A stretch of DNA of 64,000 bases, taken from Wyeomyia smithii (Eukaryota; Arthropoda; Insecta; Diptera; Culicidae). Position 1 is the first letter of the stretch; each line of letters starts with the position of its first letter. The notes under the pieces were generated by a model, which saw only the letters and a list, made by a program, of their open reading frames with translations, had not been told where the DNA came from and did no database searches. The position numbers and the translations under genes were made by a program. Of this stretch, positions 57,540 to 64,000 are shown piece by piece. Where the stretch lies: contig NC_073696.1 in NCBI RefSeq assembly GCF_029784165.1, forward strand, positions 115,994,991 through 116,058,990, given 5' to 3'.

Positions 57540-60500
57540 TTATTGTCAGCTGCAAACTTAAAAACTGCCGAATTTCTCAATGTTAGACAAAATTTCAACC
57601 AAAACAAATCACGAGGCTGAACTTGGTCGTATGCTGACAGAGAAGGGGGAGCTGTTATCCTCGGAAAGCAGTTTGATTGAGCGTCTGTTCTCCATGTTTA
57701 GGGCGGCTCAAACATCGTCTAATCCGGAGCGGACGAAATGTGGTGTCTCGCCAGCTACACCCAAGACGGCAGCCCCGTCGCGAAACTAGGCATTCTAGTA
57801 AGGCAACATGCCGAAATTAAAATACTACTTTTTTATGTGAAGCGTTGTTTGACCAATAAATAGTTAATGGGTTCGATGATGGCAATTTCGGTCACGAGCT
57901 ACTTTAAAACACGTTTTATTATGTCAAAGCCGACGTTTCAAGGATATATTTCCTCGTTTGTTTTGTTTTTGCCCTGAGGACGAGGAAATATATCCTTAAA
58001 ACGTCGGCTTTGACATAATAAAACGTGTTTTAAAGTAACCCGTGACCGAAATTGCCATCATCGAACCCATTAAAATACTACGAACAATCCAGAATTGAAT
58101 ACGGACCGGAACAATCGGCATTGACCTAGGCGACGAAATGAGGACGACGGTTAGAAGCTCGGTACATGGAACTGTAGATCGCTGAACACCCCGGGTGGCG
58201 ACCGGATTCTGCTGGATCAGCTAGAGCCCCGCCACTTCGACATCGTTGTGCTGCACAAGCTTTGCCGGAAATGAGAGAAGGTACGGAGGATTTGTGGCCG
58301 CAGGGCAAAGTACTATCAGAGCGTCGGCACAACCAATGAGCTGGGTACCGGCTTGATCAGCGACAGGTTGTGTTTGTTGAGAATAAAAGGCCGGTTCTAC
58401 AACTACACTATCCTTAATGTACACTGCCCTCACGAAAGAAGACCCGATGTAGAGAAAGAAGCGTTCGACGCACAGCTAGAGAAACTCTACGATAGCCGCC
58501 CGCGTAGAGACATCATGATCATCATCGGGGACAAAAACGCTCAGAGCGGTTCGAAAGACATATACAAGCTGGTAATAGGCCCGCACAGTCTGCGCACCAT
58601 GACAAACGACAACGGCCAGCGATGCGACAACTTCGCAGCTTCCCGAGGACTGGCAGTCCGAAGTACCTTCTTTCCCCGAAAGGACATCCACAAAACCACC
58701 TGGAGACCATCTGACCAACGTACAGCAAACTAAATTGACCATGCTATCATCGACGGCCGGTTCATTTCAGAAATTACAAAGGTACGCACCAATCGCGGAG
58801 CGGATATCGGCTCGGACCACTACCTAGTTTCGGTAACTTTGCGCTCAAAACTGTCAACCGTATACCACGTGCGACATCGCCGAACCCCGCGGCTCAACAT
58901 CAAGCAGCTCCGGGACCCCCAGACTGCGGAGGAATATGCGCAACAGCTCGAAACGGTACTACTCACGGCGGAGGGGCTTGGCACATCGCTTCTCGAAGAC
59001 GGCTGGTGCAGTATACGCACAGCTATCGGGGAGACCGCAACGCCACTAGGAGTGGAAGCACCGAGTGGCAGAAACGACTGGTATGACGGCGAGTGCGAGG
59101 CAGGACCTGGGCAGGCAAACAAGAGAGCACAAGGCCAATTATAAACGGACACGGCACGACATGACCGCGATTCTCAGACGAAAGCAGCGCCAGCAAGAGA
59201 ATCGTGAGGAGCAGCTGTACCGCGCCAGTGATATGCTGAAGTTCTATGAAAAGGTAAACCAGTCTCGCAGAGGCTATGTGCCGCAAGCCGGCATATGCAA
59301 CGACGCGGACGGGAACCTTCTCACGGATGCCAGCGAGGTGCTCGACAGGTGGGAAAAGAACTTCGATTGACACCTGAATGACGATACAGTAAACAGCAGC
59401 GGAGCAGGAACTGACCTAGGAGCACCAGCAGCAGATTCTTCGATTCTTCGTGAGATCGGGAAACTGAAAAACAACAAAGCCGCAGGCAAAGGCCGAGCCG
59501 AGAATTTGGGAGGAGAAAAAACTGCCAGACGAGTGGATGGAGAGAGCTATCTTCAGCGACTTCACGGCGGCCTATGATACAGTCGATCGAGTGCAGCTAT
59601 GGCAGATCATGCACGACAATGGATATTCGTATAAACTGACTCGACTGATCAAGGTCACCATTGCGCAAGTGAGGAGGAGGGATACTCTCGAGTACTCGGT
59701 TAAGACAAGGTAATAGACTTTCTTGTTTGTTGTTTAACATCGCCCTTGAAGGTGTTACCCGAAGGACGGGCATCGACACGAGGGGCACGATTTGCAGAAG
59801 ATCTGTTCAGCTTCTGAGCTTCGCGGATGACTTTGACATCATAACATGTAACTTTGCGACGGCAGAGAAAACTTACGCCCGACTGAAGCCGAAGCCGAAA
59901 GAATCGGACTGCGAATAAATGCGTCGAAAACGAAATACATCCGAGCGAGCGGCTCCAAGGAGAACAACATCAGCCTCTCAACTCAAGTCTCTGTAGACGA
60001 CGATGAGCTTGAGGTGGGCGACGAATTCGTGTACTTGGGATCACTGGTGACCACCGACAATAACACCAACAAAGAGATCCAGAGACGCATCCAGGCTACT
60101 TTTCCCTCCGGAAGAAACCTTTTCGAACCGAGTGCGACGAGGCACGAAGTTGACACTGTACAAAACCCTGATAAGACCGGTAGTCCTCTACGGAATCGAG
60201 ACAACAACGCTTCTCGCGGAGGATCTCAAGGCCCTTGAAGTTTTAGAACGGAAGGTGCTGCGGACTATCTACGGTGGAGTACAGACGGACGACGAAGAAT
60301 GGCGACGGCACATGAACCACGAGCTACACGCGCTACTTGGAGAGAACCTCATTGTAAATCTGGCGAAAGTCAATAGGTCGCGGTGGGCCGGTCACGTCGT
60401 AAGGATGCCGGACGACAACTCTGCAAAATCACTTGTCTTCAGCAACCCTGCCGGCACCAGAAATAAAGGAGCGCAGCGTGCACGATGGCTCGACCAGATC

Positions 60501-60545
60501 GAAGGTCACTTGCAGGTGATAAGACGCCTGGGCCACCAGATTATT
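57540..60545 (+). mobile_element. Decayed endonuclease/RT LINE with a short ORF1
   Basis: A small ORF (57580-57789, MLDKISTKTNHEAELGRML, ending PKTAAPSRN) is probably ORF1; the tail resembles the 5' edge of the copy at 47717-50781. The main ORF is broken: LGTWNC-like start (about 58150), LRIKGRFYNYTILNVHCPHE, IMIIIGDKNAQSG, then a stop in RTANxID (58731). Next come SDHYLVSV-like sequence, NNKAAGK, and a deletion of about 90 residues joining DEWMERAIF to SDFTAAYDTVDRVQL. The catalytic LLSFADDFDI (about 59810) follows, then DEFVYLGSLVTTDN and KGAQRARWLDQIEG. In the endonuclease, Asp in GDMN is GDKN. It is inactive. Confidence 0.75.
57829..58068. mobile_element. Hairpin insert with 93-bp arms in the LINE leader
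   Basis: Arms 57864-57956 and 57981-58073 are nearly perfect inverse complements, around a 24-bp loop. They begin TTAATGGGTTCGATGATGG. Two boundaries are possible. The direct repeat ATTAAAATACTAC (57816-57828, 58069-58081) with a T-run at the left would make it a retroposed copy. Alternatively TTAA flanks at 57864-57867 and 58070-58073 would make it a piggyBac-type MITE of 202 bp. Confidence 0.7.
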
Positions 60546-60615
60546 TCCCGTTTTTGACAAGTAGGTTTTAATCCATACGAATGATAAATCCTAATTGCGA
60601 AAGGAAACATATCCT
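60546..60615 (+). mobile_element. Isolated 3' UTR fragment of the Juan-type LINE
   Basis: TGACAAGTAGGTTTTAATCC, TACGAATGATAAATCCTAA and TTGCGAAAGGAAAC match the inverse of 39010-39102, the 3' UTR of the Juan copy. No coding part is attached. It cuts off the C-terminal domain of the LINE at its left. Confidence 0.7.
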
Positions 60616-63600
60616 AACCAGGCTTGGTATTTAATATGTAGGAAGCGCAGAGTGAATATCACTCACTTCTTGTTCATCATGCGCGCTGCGTGTAGCAAAT
60701 TTTTTGTATTTTTTTTCTGTTTTGTGCAGTGTTCTGCCGCCCGCAGAAAAACTAAAACACTTGCTGCTTAGAGTACAGCATGGTGAAACCAGAGTGGTGA
60801 ATCATTCTATTAAGAATACACAGAAGTACACCGCGATGTGCACTATTGAAATAAAGTTGATAGAATTCGTAAAGTAAACATGGGTGACGGACGGCGGGAT
60901 TCCTTTTTTTTTTTCATTTTCGAGATGCAACGCAAACAATGCAATCTACTTTTCTACCTAGATGCTCTTCTCATTTGTTATATGCTAAAGAAACACTGGA
61001 GTACTACAGTGAGCTCTGTTGTGTAGTTATTGAGCGTAATGTCCTTTCGTGTGAGAAAGCTCACATCAGTCTATTATCTCTCTGGAGAGACATTTTAGAT
61101 TCCACCGCGGTGTTTTTTGCAGGCTCCTTAGATACGCATAATTCGTTGCGTCGATTTTCCCACCAAGGCACAGTGGTTTAAAACGCGAAAAACGTGATTG
61201 CCAGCCTTTTTAGTATAAGAATGCCATTTAAATGCTACAGTTTATTCGACAAAGTTTTTGTAGATCTTAAGTGGCATCTTTTAATGCAAATAAATTTTTG
61301 ATTAATTCACCTAAAAGTGAGATAAAAATTTTATTTTTTTATTTACTTATCAAATCAAAACGAAGTCTTCAGCAAAGCTGTAGACAATCTTATGTAGAAA
61401 AACTTTGCTGAAGACACTTTGCTTCTATCTCTTGAAAATCGACCACATACAGGTAGTTTTACACACAGACATCCTTAAAGTTTCTAAAAATCGAAAAATA
61501 CCAAATTACTTTTTCTGAAGTGATTTTAGAGGCTTACTATATTCTAGACATTTTTTCATATTTAAAAAAAAACATCATTCTGCCGAACATACCTTGGGCA
61601 AATTTTCAACTTTTTCATAGGGTTTAGAACATTTTAGATAAAAATGCACTTTTTCATAATGAAATTTCTCGAAAAGCTGCAAAAACAACGGTTTCCACTC
61701 GGAAGACGGGGATTAGTACTAGCTTCAACAGTAGGTTTCACAAGTTTCTTGCAGTCTCTTAAAGACTTGGACGTGGGTAAAAAAATTAGTTTTTTTGGTT
61801 TTACGGCGGTTTTTCATGTTTTTTTTTTTAAATATGTACAAAATCGAAACGATTTTCGATTTTCATTAAAAAGTACGAAAAACATTTATATATACGGCAC
61901 CGTGAAATATTTGGAAAACATAAAAATAAAAAAATGATTTTTTTCCGAAAATAATTGTTATGTCACTAGTGTATGTAAATGCCAAGGTTTTTTTTTGCAA
62001 AATTAGCAACATTCTTTGACGTTTTTCCAATGCTTGAGTTCTGAGAAGAAAATGTCAGCTCAGAAACAGGTACCCTTATTTATTTTTATTTTGTACATAC
62101 GGAGGTATTTTAGTATGGATTAGGTACTTCGATATTATACCGGTTGCGATTGTTAAGTGAACATTAAAGATAAAATGTAATAAAAATAACTTATAACTTG
62201 ATAAACTTTTAATCGCCATTTGCAGCAGCATTGAAGTTTTTTCCCGATTGCACGCGAATAGAAGTCGTGTACCGCTGCAATGATAAACGACGAAAGACCA
62301 GCTGCGCTTTGCTCCACATATACTGTACGGTACAGTATGTACCGTAGTTTTATTTCTACTAGCACGTTTTCTTTCAAGACATCAGTTTTTATTACGCTCT
62401 AACAGCAGGTTAAAAAATTGTTGAAAAAGTAGGATGGTTTCAAATTTTTCGAAAAACCTTTACCTTCGAGACATCAAATTCGTCTAAGTTCATGGAAGCA
62501 AACGTTAATCGACGCACATAGGAGTAAATCAAGGAAAACCCTGATCAAAAGTCAAAAAAGCTTAAGTTTATTAACCATGTCCTGCATAGTCTCATTTTGA
62601 AGTGTGATGCCTACTGAATCTTTTGACTCATGAGCATCCATAAGTATTGTTAACCTTTGTTACAGCTGGTTTAAATCGATAAAATTTTAGCTTTTTGTAG
62701 TTGCATTCGATGCTTCCGTACCGTTCCCTTTTTTTTTTCAAAACAATTATACAACGTAGTGATTTATCATCAAACCAACTATGAAGATTGTCAATAAGGG
62801 CTAGTTTAATCAATCTGTAAACTTAAAAGACTTATAAATAGTCTCGAAATTGCCAGGGAACATCCTGATAAACACAAAAATTTTGTAAATGTGATTTTTA
62901 TGTGTCATATTATATGAAGTAAGTTAAGTATCAATGAGTTTCAATGTAAACCGTCAATTGCAAATCTAAGCCTGTATGTTTCTGGTCAAACTGGTAATTT
63001 TAGATCACCCGAACCAATCCGAACACATGAGTTACATCATTGTTAAAATCATCGTAAAATTTCATTTTTTCTGCTTCTGGCAGTGTTGTTGCCTTAGTTT
63101 CAAGAACATACCTCTGTCATGTAATGGATGAGTGTTCTGAGACATTCTGGACAAATTGAATTCCGATTTTTTCATTACGAGCTCTAGGCCAACATCCAAG
63201 AAAAACGGACAAGTTTTTTCGCCCGAAGCAATGCAAATGTTGCGAGTGAAATGGTCGTACAAGGACAATGATGATAATACTAGTGACTCTTCAGATTCTT
63301 CTGAGTGCTCAGATTGATTATTAAACAAAACAGTGTTAGCCCCGAACCACACTGATCTGGAAAAATAGTTATGTTTAATTCATAAAGGCTCAGTCATTTA
63401 TTGTAGAAAAGAAACTACCATTGAATCCGAACTTCATCATCTGAAAAGTAACAAATCACTCAAAGGTGGGTTTTCCATGAAATTTTTAGTCACAACTATT
63501 TATTATACTATATTTTCTATACCTTATACGTTTCCAGTCCAAAAATCTCTAAAAATAATTTTGATCAGGTTTGATGTTCTAAGTGCTCCACTGTGGGCCG

Positions 63601-64000
63601 GGGAGACTCTGTAATTTTTTTGATATTGATACAGAGAATATCACACGAAATGGTTGGTACCGATTCATGTCGTCTGTGCTAGGAATGCTCGCATGTGATT
63701 GGTTTATTGTTCGCGTAAATTTGTCCTTGAAATATTTTATCTCTAGTATGTTACAAAACTGTTCAACATTTAATCTATCCAACAACACATAGGTTATTGT
63801 TATCCATCATGTGGTTATGCTGTTGTTTTAGTTTGAAATTTGACGGAGCATTTGCCAGTTTCATTCCCAATTTTACAAAATGTATCCCAGTATAGAAAAC
63901 AAAGACGAAGTCCCACGTCAAAATAAATTTCATAACTAAACAAACAAGACTTCAATATTCATTCATTTTTTTTTAATTTCAAAGCAAATAAACATAGTAG
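60616..64000. other. AT-rich non-coding region
   Basis: No gene was recognised. 61305-61420 repeats motifs of the CACAGTG foldback arms (CACCTAAAAGTGAGATA) and holds a 13-bp-stem hairpin, GTCTTCAGCAAAG...CTTTGCTGAAGAC (about 61366-61414). A 19-bp palindrome ATACTGTACGGTACAGTAT is near 62320. A 96-codon minus ORF at 63352-63062 (Ser/Glu-rich, SEHSEESEESLVLSS) has no family signature. Confidence 0.35.

Noticed and set aside
63062..63352. 96-codon minus-strand ORF with a Ser/Glu stretch
   Set aside because: No splice context, family motif or neighbouring exon was found; probably chance.
1..64000. CRISPR array, phage or bacterial operon
   Set aside because: No regularly spaced direct repeats with unique spacers and no ribosome-binding-site-led gene clusters; spliced genes and insect LINEs dominate.

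Overview
This is nuclear DNA of an insect, most likely a culicine mosquito. It is AT-rich and intron-bearing, and it is packed with nested transposable elements of kinds usual in Aedes and Culex genomes: a Juan-type Jockey LINE, R1-clade LINEs, single-ORF endonuclease/reverse-transcriptase LINEs, Tc1/mariner relatives, hAT-type MITEs and tRNA-derived SINEs. The species call is inference. No bacterial operon, CRISPR array, rRNA or complete tRNA gene was seen.

Host genes fill only a small part. (1) The left edge (1-1280, +) holds the last two exons of a serine-rich protein of unknown identity. (2) A five-exon gene (9851-24038, +) encodes about 1006 residues with four CxxC clusters and a Gly/Lys-rich tail, resembling insect DUF4788/DUF4776 proteins. 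Its third intron is about 11 kb and is full of transposons, while its other introns are 56-62 bp. All four introns are phase 2. (3) A two-exon micro-gene of 77 residues with a cysteine-rich C-terminus lies just downstream (24324-24623, +). (4) The last exon of an MBLAC1-like metallo-beta-lactamase-fold gene lies at 56630-56979 (-).

The rest is a stratified mobile-element landscape. An unclassified modular repeat, called family A here, has four long copies (11911-14575 +, 36522-41783 +, 45958-47404 -, 47430-51790 -) and a solo end (4088-4211). One copy is split by a 5'-truncated Juan element (38897-40854). Another is split by a nearly complete 3065-bp LINE with a perfect 10-bp target duplication (47717-50781). 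An I/Jockey-type LINE (31818-36015 -) is interrupted by a 2.2-kb foldback element (33410-35620) whose ends read CACAGTG, the V(D)J/Transib heptamer, with a 5-bp GC-rich target duplication. An R1 relic (30085-31817 -) is interrupted by a hAT-type MITE built from echoes of GGATATCCGGAT (31220-31647). A further hAT-like foldback (25659-30076) carries its own 2-kb insertion. Several insertions are supported by target duplications and by restored reading frames in the interrupted element.

The right third (53-64 kb) is mostly AT-rich non-coding DNA, with two striking short palindromes near 55.3 and 55.6 kb and a decayed LINE at 57.5-60.5 kb that hosts a 93-bp-arm hairpin. No functioning new system can be claimed. 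The most interesting candidates are the CACAGTG foldback, the word-array MITEs and the hidden cysteine-rich micro-gene.
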